This document shows, one piece after another, positions 38,230 to 48,894 of a stretch of DNA of 64,000 bases. The notes beneath the pieces are model-generated. The model saw nothing but the letters and a program-made list of their open reading frames with translations, ran no database searches and had not been told where the DNA came from. Within the stretch, counting starts at the first letter, position 1; each line of letters begins with the position of its first letter. This stretch comes from Halichondria panicea. Its lineage: Eukaryota > Porifera > Demospongiae > Suberitida > Halichondriidae. The position numbers and the translations under genes were made by a program. The stretch is from NCBI RefSeq assembly GCF_963675165.1, contig NC_087392.1, positions 1,255,001-1,319,000 on the forward strand, given 5' to 3'.

Positions 38230-41200
38230 AAACGTCTCTCGTGTATGCATCCTCCTCTAGTGTCTATGGTCGATCAGCCCCCCTCCCCTTCAGCACTCTC
38301 ACACCTCCAAATCCTCCATCAAGTATCTATGCTGCCTCAAAGCAGACAAATGAACTGTTCTCTAAAACCTATTGCTCTCAATACGGCATCCGATCAATCG
38401 GGCTACGTTTATTCACCGTGTACGGACCCTGGGGAAGACCAGACATGGCTGTGTACAAGTTTACCGACAGCATTATCAACAAAAGACCTATACCAATGTT
38501 TACAGCATCGCAAGCACTAGAGAGAGATTTCACATTTGTTAACGACACAGTGGGTGTGTTTCTGGCGGCCCTAGACCACGCCTCCCAGTGTTGTGGGGAG
38601 GTGTACAATGCTGGTCTCGGAGAGCCAAAGAGTCTGTCCACACTAGTGAGGCTGCTGGAGGAGGAGCTCAACTCAACAGCAGACACAGTGAGTGAAACTG
38701 AATGCTTCATTGCTATTGCTATTAATTGTTGGAATTGATTGCACAAACTTTTCAGGCCTGGCTAATTAATCTCACAAATGATGTGCATTTGCTAAATTAA
38801 CATTCTGTATCAGTGTTTACTTTGTGGGTACGCATTTTCACTCTTTCAATGTATGGCAGGATCCGTCTCCTTTGATGTCATGTGACTTGCATGTGACCTG
38901 GGCGGATATGGAGGAAACAAAGAGAGTCTTGGGGTACACACCTCGCGTCAAATTGAGGGACGGTCTTCGAGAATTCATAGCGTGGTACAAACACTATCAC
39001 TCTCGGAATAAAACCAGTGAAAGATTGAAGTGAGTGTTGTTTGCAGTGACAATCTCTGTAGATTGATCTGTATAGAAACACGAGTAGAAATTACCGTGTG
39101 TGTCCACTTACATGTACGTAATAGTTTTGTAATGTTAATGTATGGTGGTTGTTGATAATAAACTTGTAGGTGTACAGACTACTTAACAATTAATTATAGC
39201 GCTACTACCACTTCAACTCTTTAATGTGTGGGGTTGTGTTTGCAGGGAGTTGTATGGGGAAGGGGAAGTTATTGCTACAATGGCAAAGGGAAACCTGGAG
39301 CAAAGAAACAGAAAGTACAGTGACCGGATCAATGGCCTTAAACAGTGGTTAGAGAGCTGACAGTGCCTATGTCAACTCATGGAGATATTCCTCCAATGTT
39401 CAGGTATTATCAGTATGCAGAAGATCGTGGGATTCCATTACCTGTCCTTACAAAGAAGAGATTCATCTTCTACCCAGGTAAAGTATTTCACCCAGTGCTC
39501 TATTATCACATCATGCAATGTGCTATCATGCTTGTGTAGGTAAGGAGTCACCTGGACACACTGTGATCAAGGCCCCTAGTTACAGAGGCAACCTGAAGGT
39601 ATTCACTCAGTAATTATCCACTTAGCAATGACACTTGAGAACAATTGTTGCAGCTTTTGGAGGAGCGTTGCCTGGCTACAGAGCAGTGTATAGCATTCAC
39701 TAGTTCTGGGGAGTTTAAGAACCGACTGACTCCCATGAATAAGTGGGTGGCTACACCACAAGAGGATGGGATGTATGTGGCAGGTGAGTGAATATGGATG
39801 TGCGGGGGTGGTGTGTGGGTGTGGGGTGTTTATAGGTGTGGTGGGTGAAGTACAAATGGTAATTGCAACTACGTACGTGTACATAATTATATTGAAGACA
39901 GTTACCAGGCCTAGTTGGCTATCTAGCGTTATTTTAGAGACAACCCAGCCTATCAGGAAACTATGGTTGCACATGTTTTTAATTAAGGTGCAATTGTCTT
40001 TGCAATTAATTTCCTTATATAACCTTCAGGAATGTTGAGCAAGTCTAAGGGCCAGGTACTCAGTTGTAGTGTACATTGTAGATGCATTGAAATGTACCTG
40101 TACTTGCTTTTTTTTTACTGTGAATTATTGTGTTGCAGACATAGACTTGTGTGCATCCGACCTACACTTCTGTGGAAAGCACTCGGATTGTGTTTACACA
40201 GGTGAGTGTGGTTGTAGCTACTGGGGTGCTCATTAAACACTTGTCTGTTTGTGTAGGACCTGCCAACTACACTTGTGCATGTCACCATGGCTACCTGAAG
40301 CTGGGGCAAAACTGTGTGGAAAGGTATAAACATTTCTGTGAACTTATTAACTCAATTAGCTGTGTCTTCGATTGCAGGTATGTGCAAGGTGATGTTGGAG
40401 CCACAGAGGAGGAGTGGATCTTGTCAGACCAGTTTGACGGGTTTAACTGGGAGGAGGAGATTCGAGGGAGACCATTTGTATTCTTCCAAGGCCTGGACTC
40501 CCCTGGAGGTGACTACCTGGTTGTAGAGGGGCGAAGTCTGGAGGAATTGAGGGATGTGTGTCTCTCCACTCGACACTGTCTGGCCTTCAACACTAACGGC
40601 ATTCTCAAGGACTCTCTGCGGCCACCTAGTGTGTGGGGCAGGTGGGCAGGGCCTCAATACCCCCAACACGGACTCTATGTCTTAGGTGAGACTATAGCTA
40701 GCTAGGCAAATTCAGTGCATGGAACCATACATAGATAATAGAGCACAGAAATGTCTCTATTATCTATGATGGAACTTACAAAATAGTACACTAATCTCTC
40801 ACTTGCATGTACCGTTGCTATCCGCTTACACGAACACACACACACTCTCTCACGTACTTTTGTATACATTCTCATATTCCTACACAAACGTACATTGTTC
40901 GGAGACATTGTGAGAGATTGCTCACACACCATTCACTCTCTCCCTCTACACAGATATCGACTATTGTAGCTTGAATTTGGAGCAATGTCCCCCTCACTCG
41001 CTCTGCCTGAGGCACTCTCCTGGTAACTACAGCTGTACCTGCACACCTCCCTGGATCCCCACCCATGACCACAGCTGTACTATTGACCTCGTACACATTA
41101 TACTGTCAACTGATTCGGAACAACTCCCCGGACTGATCAGTGTCATCAACTCCACCTTAAACCATACCCAACACTCGGAGCAAATTGTATTTCATATCGT

Positions 41201-42453
41201 ATTCATTGGAGAGCGATTCGTGATTGAATCCTATCTGAGTTGCTATGGCTACAGCGACCACCCACAGATTGACATCACCATATTCAATGCTAGCCTGATA
41301 ACAGAGCCTATTAAGGTGTACTCAAAAATCAGCCACGTTGGACACCTAGCCAGTACCGGAAATTTTGCAAGGTTCTACTTTCATCTCCTCTTTCCGGAGC
41401 TGAGTCGTGCAGTGTACCTGGATGTGGACACGGTTGTGTTAGGGGACATGGCGGAGGTTTGGAGCACGCTACAGACAACAAACACACTCTTGGTGGCTGC
41501 TCCAAGGTTAGCATGATGTTGAGTTGTGTCAGTAGACTTCTTAAACTGTATCTCTAAACAGTGAAATTGTTCCCTTATTGTATTATGTTTTTAAAACTCT
41601 AAAATTGTTCTGTAGAATCTCACCGACATATGGAGATATGTTGTCTGTACATGTCAAGACATTGTTTAGGGAACGGTTGGTTATTTATGGTCTATTTTGA
41701 AAGCTACAATCAAATTATTATTGTTTCACAGATACCAGAGGGAATTCAGATCTGATGATGTTACTTTCAATGCTGGCGTATACGGAGTTAACCTTGACCT
41801 TTGGCGAGAGAATCGTATCCATGACGAAGTAGCGTATTGGATGAACCAGGTATAACAATAATAATTATGTTCATTTGTTATTTTTACCACAATGCCACGT
41901 ACGCCACCCATACACCCACACACATTGTCTAACACCCCCTCCCCCCCACTCACACACAGCAAGCTAAAGCTCCACTGTGGAAGTATGGAACACAGCCAAT
42001 CATGTTGCTAGTGGCTCACAGACAATGGGGACACCTGGACCCACACTGGAATGTTAATGGTGACTCTAGCTATTGCCATAGTATCATTATCAGTGAGTTA
42101 CTGCATGATCTCTGCAGGACTGGGCTGGAACACGAAGATGAGCAGACGCGATGTGGATGAGGCAAAACTACTTCATTGGAGTGGGAAAGGTTCATGAATT
42201 CATTTTTCTTTGCATGCAAATTACTCACTATGCAGCTAAGAGCTAATTACAGTTTAAATAGTGGCTAATTCTGATATGTTGTGTCCATGCAGGAAAACCA
42301 TGGCTACCCAATGGACTATACAAAGATTTGTGGCATGCACACAATCCTCCGTCGTGCAGTGGGCACGGTCAATGCATCACCATGGAGACAGGCATCTATA
42401 CGTGCCGTTGTGACAATGGCCATATAGGAGAACTTTGCAGCCAACAAAACTGA
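37322..42453 (+). CDS. UDP-glucuronate 4-epimerase / GT8 glycosyltransferase fusion, copy A (intact)
   Basis: Sixteen exons, all in phase, give 988 aa: 37322-37427, 37555-37979, 38229-38687, 38860-39029, 39246-39347, 39404-39477, 39540-39598, 39654-39783, 40139-40201, 40257-40323, 40378-40685, 40954-41506, 41732-41849, 41960-42059, 42118-42189, 42293-42453. An N-terminal membrane anchor (about 11-29) is followed by an extended SDR epimerase domain: GAAGFIG at 66-72, ASSSSVYG near 186, IYAASK (Tyr211, Lys215), and VYGPWGRPDMA, typical of UDP-GlcA 4-epimerases. Two modules of apple/PAN-like plus six-cysteine EGF follow (about 421-700). Then a GT8 domain (700-940): YLDVDTVV near 808 with the DxD, NAGVYGVNLDLW, LLHWSGKGKPW. 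A last EGF is at about 945-985. Likely a Golgi type II enzyme making UDP-GalA and transferring a sugar. The transferase's donor and acceptor are inference. Confidence 0.82.
38154..38227. repeat. (CA)n microsatellite at the exon 3 acceptor, copy A
   Basis: The CA run ends ACACAG directly before exon 3 (38229), so the repeat itself serves as the 3' splice-site tract. Confidence 0.9.
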
Positions 42454-42761
42454 CCAATTTATACTGTAGCTGTATTCACAAATTAAAACAAAATTTAATC
42501 ATCAATGAAAGCACCACATGTCTAGCGCCTGGTGAGATGCCTAAGCTACATAACATAAAGCTACTATTTAATAGCTTTTATACATTAATTATTGCTGCAT
42601 GCAGGCAGAATCACAGGTAGCCAGCCTCCTTCAATTCACAAGGCCTCAGTTTAGTGCTGCCTGGAATCGAAGCTAAATCGGAGACTCAAGGAGTGGGTAA
42701 TGATCGGCCTTGTTAAAAACGATCTATGCCAAAAGTTCAAGTCTTGCATGTAGTTGGGCGG

Positions 42762-42854
42762 AGTCCAACCAACGAAGATGAGCGCAGCGTTGGTTTTAGC
42801 CTCGATTCCAGGCCGCAAAGAGAAAGGTGGAATCGAGGCTACGTTGGTTGGATT
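42762..42854. repeat. nested foldback repeat
   Basis: The outer arms CCAACCAACG / CGTTGGTTGG enclose inner arms TAGCCTCGATTCCA / TGGAATCGAGGCTA. An adjacent pair (AGCCAGCCCCG / CGGGGCTGG) runs to about 42920. The same structure occurs at 51647-51739. Confidence 0.8.
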
Positions 42855-43057
42855 CGGCTCGCACAGCCAGCCCCGGATGTTTTCTATTTGAATGCTAGGT
42901 CGATAACTCGGGGCTGGTGCGAGGCTAATTCGTTTTTTTTTTTTTTTTTGAAGTTTTATATAAGCAACTAGCTATCAATGCATGTAAGCTATCAATGCAT
43001 GTATATATATATACATGTAAATAATTATTGTTATTGAGAGTTGCTGCTAGTTCAGCT

Positions 43058-43671
43058 TCAGTTCAGTGGCACTCGGCCCTCTTGGCATGCCAGGTCCATT
43101 GTGTCGATGGATGTTATTGGATGGTGAATGCTTGATCTTGCACCTCTTAGGCACATTGTAGCTGAGTGTAGTAGAGAATAACTCAGTTTGCATCTGATCC
43201 AATGGATTATCTTACTGTATGTCTTGTTTTGTTTCTGAGCTGTCATTGAGGCTATTCTTTTGTAGACTACATTTGCAATTGGGCCCATTCCTCCTGATGT
43301 TGAGAAGACAAGGGGGGAGAAGGATCCATGCTCCACTTCTCTTATACTCCACTTCTCTTATATGTTCATCGTATGCTCTTTTCTTCTCTAGTTCGTTCTT
43401 CTTGTAGCATTGACTGAGGGAGGTATGTCGATGACTCTGCGCGAAAGGGCTGAACACCCTTATGTCAAAAAATGCGCGGTTCCGATCTCTTCCCCAGAAA
43501 TTATCTGCTGCAATATCTAGGCGGGCTCCTTCCTCTCTGTTTGCCGTTCTAAGTCTGAGTTGTTCTCCTGAGAGAGGTTGGAGTGGTGGTTCAGTTCCAA
43601 CGTTGTGGCAAACCTCAGTGAGGAAACCCGCTGTAATGTCCCTCAGTTCGTTGGTTGCAAAATTGAGTTAA
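43058..43671 (-). pseudogene. decayed mobile-element-type ORF
   Basis: Minus-strand frames carry blocks such as ARLDIAADNFWG, FFDIRVFSPFAQ, KKRAYDEHIREVE and SFSPLVFSTSGGMG. I recognise them as recurrent in repetitive ORFs of sponges, cnidarians and molluscs; the DIR context suggests a nuclease-like region. A duplication of about 16 bp near 43345 shifts the frame between the two halves, so this copy is broken. The parent element class is not certain. Confidence 0.55.
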
Positions 43672-44194
43672 GCCTGTGGGTAAAAAATAAATGTGGATAA
43701 GTACAGTGGCTGTGACGTAACATAATGTGAGGACTACTTATTGATTTACACAATAGATTTACCATTGAAAGCACTATCCATTAATACACACTCAAGCAAC
43801 AAGTCCCTCGGATCGGATACACACAAGTCCCTCGGATTGTAAACACATTCAGGCCACATAGTTCTCGGATCAGATACCACGTACTTACTCTGTGACCAAT
43901 TTTTGGCAAATGTCACAACAATACTTCCTTCCAGAGAGAATGGCACTGAACGTCGAACAGACACACCAACACTTTGAAGATGGCTTCACTCAGAGAAACA
44001 AGAGGAGAAATCACCATCACAACACTTCTTTCAGAGAGAGGTGCACTGGTACATGGTCCTGTCAAGCTTCACATCAATCAAGAAAGGGAGTGTCTGGAAA
44101 GCAGATGGACTTGCTCTGGGACTTGCCATAGCCGGTCGGTACGGTACCCACATAAAACACCAGCGTACAGACTAGACTATGGTAGGGTGGTTAT

Positions 44195-44969
44195 TAAACC
44201 ATAGATTGAAAAGGAAGGGGATTGGAAACGACCAGGCCTCCCTGTGTAAATGGTTGAAACACTCCGCGTTATGATTTCGCGATCGCGATTATTTTTGTTT
44301 TGACCGTACTCTGGTTGTATTTCAACTGTTTCTAGCTCTCCTATCCACTAGCGATCACTCAGAGGCTGGGAGGTTACTCTAGAGAAGTAAGTTTACACCA
44401 CTGACAAGCTCTAACTTGTCTAAGTCCGCTGTCTTTACTCTGTTTTTAGTTTTTGTTGAGTATAGCTTGAATTACTCCATGTCAACTTTTCTCTTTCCCT
44501 GCTGCGAAGCCTAAACAGCAAAATACATTGCTTGACTTGGTTATTATGTATCTAAGTGCTATATAGAATGGTTTCATGCCATGGATAAGCTTTACTGTTC
44601 ATAAACGTTTGCAGTATAGTCCTTCAAACTGCTTTAGTATACTTTTAGACACACCACGGGCCTTGACCTCTCACGACTTCATAGTAAGGGCTATTCCTTC
44701 TTTTATAGCATGTATTTAGTGGTTGCGTTGCTTAGTCGACCTTTTAGAGCTATATTCTCTTTACTTTTTAGAATATTCAACATTAAAAGTGATCAATTTC
44801 ACCATTTCTATTTCTTTATGTACAGCACATTGTATGGCAGCCAAGACAGGTAATGAGCATGCTGACTATAAAATAATCCCTTTGTAGTTTTAGCCACGCC
44901 CTATAACGCGGAGTGTTTCACGCAAACATTTTCGTTTCCAATCCCCTTCCTTTTCAATCTATGATTAAA
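44195..44969. mobile_element. 775-bp TIR element, non-autonomous
   Basis: The ends are inverted repeats of about 70 bp sharing ATAGATTGAAAAGGAAGGGG and ACACTCCGCGTTAT. The interior has no transposase-like frame. It looks like a deleted DNA transposon. A duplicate lies at 53081-53855. Confidence 0.75.
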
Positions 44970-46094
44970 CGAAGAGTGACATAATTATTTGCGCGAGTCC
45001 CCACTCGCAGAAAATGCTCATTAAAACACTTGCGAATACATAGAAAAGAATGGACGAGTGCATGATTAATTTCACAGGAATTGAAAACACAAACAAATCT
45101 ACCTGTCACCGGTAGGTATGCAGAATAGCTCACAGTTTAAAGACTAAATCGTTTTGCTTGCCTACTGCTAACTGCAGCAAGATCTGGTGCTCAGTAGGTA
45201 TATATATACAATCTCAGCCTATCTGAGTCTGAGATAGAAAGGGTGCTTGAGTACCATGAGCCCCCCTGGCTGCGCTCCTGCTGACTGGCCTCTCCCGACC
45301 TCCAAGCTGCTTATCCTGCTATGTGTGCCTTCCTGTGTCCTAGTGTGCACTCTCCTGGGCTTGCATTCTACACAGACTGGTAAGTTTGACTGGGAAACCA
45401 CAAGTGTGCCTGCATGCACACACATTGCAATGCAGTGTTGGTTATTGTTATAATTTGCCACTGAGCTTCTCCCATACACATGCATACGTAACAAGAATAT
45501 CCACTGCAGATTTCGTTCGTCCCAAGGTTTACTGCACCCCTATCCCCACGCACACACTCATCACACACCCCCACTCTCAGCGGGTTGTCCTAGTAACGGG
45601 CGCTGCCGGATTTATTGGCTACCACGTCAGCCGAGCCCTGGTTGACAACTGGAAGGCCACTGTAGTCGGTCTAGACCTATTCACAGACTATTACGACCCT
45701 CAACTCAAGCATGACCGTGCAAACGAGCTAATCAAGATAGGGGTCACTATTCACCGGGGCGATGTCTGCGATACTCAACTTTTACTGCATCTGTTTGAGA
45801 GATACCAGTTCACAGACGTCATCCACCTTGCAGCTCAAGCAGGGGTCAGACACTCACTCAAGGACCCGGTCAGTTACGTGCGCAACAATATCCAGTGCTT
45901 TCAAGTTCTACTGGACACCCTGAAGCAATTCAATGTAAGTCACTAGTGAGTGTGTGTATTTTGATATACCAACAGTCTTATTGGTACAAACTGAATTAGT
46001 ACAAACTGAGATTCCCTGGAATGAAGCAATAATAATTATAGTTGGCATAAACATGCAGTAATTCTATACTGATAACTGCATGACTGTACACTAA

Positions 46095-46095
<1 letters not shown>

Positions 46096-46181
<86 letters not shown>
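46096..46181. repeat. (CA)n microsatellite at the exon 3 acceptor, copy B
   Basis: Same position as in copy A; ends ACACAG before exon 3 at 46183. Confidence 0.9.
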
Positions 46182-46183
<2 letters not shown>

Positions 46184-46234
46184 AAACGTCTCTTGTGTAT
46201 GCATCCTCCTCTAGTGTCTATGGTCGATCAGCCC

Positions 46235-47331
46235 CAGGGGCGTAGGCAGGAATTTGAGGAAGGGGGGGCTGAGCTGTAGGGCGAAATTTTTCGGCGACCG
46301 GAAGCCACACCCCTTAATTAATGACTCATTTCCGGGAAGTGAATTCTATATCCTGCCAACAATCAAGGGCTATAGCTAGCTAGCTATAGTTTCAGTCTAC
46401 GTGATGACGCCTGGCAAATTCATCAACAATGTCTTCAACTGATACGTCGATGTCTCTGTGTACATGAAGTAGAGCCAGGGAGGACAAGCGATCGTTCCCC
46501 ATGGTAGATCTGAGAGGGTTTTTTTATCCTTTTAAGTCCACTGAAACTTCTCTCTACAGAACAGGAGGTGACAGGCAGAGTACATAGGCACCAACAGCAA
46601 AACTCTAACTTTTTGTTGTCGGTTTTTTCAGCTGAGGGAAATGCAATGTACAACACCACGTCTTGGTTTGACTGATCTACAGCATGGACTTGTTTTGCTA
46701 TTGGTTGGCTGCTTGACAAACTGTAGAAACAGGCCGTGTATAGTTATAGTTGTACTTATAATATAATTTTATGATGTTACAATGTTATTGTTCTTGTAAA
46801 AACAAATAACAATTAATATGCATGAAACATTGCTAATAATTATTATTTATAGTGCTAACTACATGTGCATGTACAATGTAATAATGATAATGTAGCTGAT
46901 GAGTTACTTTGCTGGCTCTTCATCAGTACTCAGGCTGGCAGTACTAGAGCTTGCCCTTGAGAAGTAGCGGTCCAGTTTCTGTGACATGTCGCTGCTTTCA
47001 ATCAACCTTCTCAATCAACCTCTGTGGTAGATTATTAATCATGCAGTTGCACAGTGCATTGCGCATGTGCAAGAAATAGCCACACCTTGCTTCAATTAAT
47101 AATACTATAGAGCTAGCTAGCTAGCCGTAGCTAGCTAGCTTAGTTGCACTAAAGAATCAAAATTACTAGTATAGTATAGCTAGCTCTTGGACATGCTGTT
47201 TGTCTGCCACTAATCTATACCAGTAATTCCCAGGCTGAAGACTCATCAGAGAAGGTGGGGCTCTTAGTGTAGTTTTTGCAGAGAAAGGGGGGGCTCCAGC
47301 CCCCAAAGCCCCCCCCCTCCCTACGCCCCTG
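46235..47331 (-). mobile_element. hAT-type DNA transposon (degenerate, 1097 bp)
   Basis: The ends are inverted repeats CAGGGGCGTAGGCAGG / CCTCCCTACGCCCCTG. AGCCC is present on both sides (46230-46234 and 47332-47336) and once in copy C, so it is a 5-bp target duplication. On the minus strand near 46500-46590 a fragment LPVTSCSVERSFSGLKRIKK is the hAT C-terminal dimerisation motif. A frameshift follows and most of the transposase is gone. hAT elements usually make 8-bp duplications; 5-bp subtypes are known. Confidence 0.85.
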
Positions 47332-48839
47332 AGCCCCCCTCCCCTTCAGCACTCTCACACCTCCTAATCCTCCATCAAATATCTATGCTGCCTCAAAGCA
47401 GACAAACGAACTGTTTTCCAAAACCTACTGCTCTCAATACGGCATCCAATCAATTGGGCTACGATTTTTCACTGTGTACGGACCCTGGGGAAGACCAGAC
47501 ATGGCTGTGTACAAGTTTACTGACAGCATTATCAACAAAAGACCTATACCAATGTTTACAGCATCGCAAGCACTAGAGAGAGATTTCACATTTGTTGACG
47601 ACATAGTGGGTGTGATTCTGGCAGCCCTAGACCACGCCCCCCAGTGTTGTGGGGAGGTGTACAATGCTGGTCTCGGAGAGCCAGAGAGTCTGTCCACACT
47701 AGTGAGGCTGCTGGAGGAGGAGCTCAATTCAACAGCAGACACAGTGAGTGAAACTGATCAATTCATTGCTTAATTCATTGCACAAGCTTTTCATGCCTGC
47801 ATGGCTAATCACAATCTCGCAAATGTTGTCTCAGATTCTGTATCAGTGTTCACTTTGTGGCTACACTGTATTGCAGGATCCGTCTCCTTTGTTATCATGT
47901 GACATGCATATGACCTGGGCGGACATGGAGGAAACAAAGAGAGTCTTGGGGTACACACCTCGTGTCAAATTGAGGGACGGTCTTCGAGAATTCATAGCGT
48001 GGTACAAACACTATCACTCTCAGAATAAAACCAGTGAAAGATTGAAGTGAGTGTTGTTTTTGCAGTGACAATCTCTGTAGATTGATTTGTATAGAAACAG
48101 GAGTAGATTCTGGTTGAAATTATCGTGTGTGTGCATTTACTTGTACGTAATAGTTATGTAATTGTTAATGTTGATTGTTGATACTAACTTGTAGGTGTAC
48201 AGATTACGTGACAATTAGCGCTATTACCACTTCAACTCTTTAATGTGTGGGGTTGTGTTTGCAGGGAGTTGTATGGGGAAGGGGAAGTTATTGCTACGAT
48301 GGCAAAGGGAAACCTGGAGCAAAGAAACAGAGAGTACAATGACAGAATCAATGGTCTTAAACAAAGGTTAGAGAGCTGACAGTGTCTATAGATATTCCTC
48401 CAATGTTCAGGTATTATCAGTATGCGAAAGATCGTGACATTCCATTACCTGTCCTTACAAAGAAGAGATTCATCTTCTACCCAGGTAAAGTATTTCCACC
48501 CAGTGCTCTATTATCACATCATGCAATGTGCTATCATGCTTGTGTAGGTAAGGAGTCACCTGGACACACTGTGATCAAGGCCCCTAGTTACAGAGGCAAC
48601 CTGAAGGTATTCACTCAGTAATTATCAGTAATTATCCACTTGGCGATGGCATTTGAGAACAATGGTTGCAGCTTTTGGAGGAGCGTTGCCTGGCTACAGA
48701 GCAGTGTATAGCATTCACTAGTTCTGGGGAGTTTAAGAACAGACTGACTCCCATGAATAAGTGGGTGGCTACACCACAAGAGGATGGGATGTATGTGGCA
48801 GGTGAGTGAATGGGTGTTTGCACGCATTGTGTGGGTGTG

Positions 48840-48894
48840 TAGCCTCGAGACCAGGCCGTTCGTTGTCTGAAAGAACGGCCTGGTCTCGAGGCTA
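48840..48894. repeat. 55-bp perfect hairpin in intron 8 of copy B
   Basis: The arms TAGCCTCGAGACCAGGCCG and its complement flank a loop of about 10 nt. It is present at the same place in copy C (63028-63082) and absent from copy A. The arm start resembles the inner foldback at 42801. Confidence 0.85.

Larger units (their letters stand above)
42454..45255. other. spacer between fusion copies A and B
   Basis: No intact gene seen. It contains foldback repeats, a decayed mobile-element ORF on the minus strand and a TIR element (all listed). The block is repeated almost base for base at 51339-54141. A 76-79 codon frame pair at 43892-44204 has no recognisable content. Confidence 0.7.

Noticed and set aside
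39348-39420. Reading the epimerase and GT8 parts as two separate adjacent genes
   Set aside because: The second part would lack a signal anchor and, in copies B and C, a sensible start. A short intron with proper sites and phase joins them in all three copies.
43892-44204. Overlapping 76- and 79-codon frames in the spacer (also at 52778-53090)
   Set aside because: No recognisable motif, no partner exons, and the region lies among mobile-element debris.
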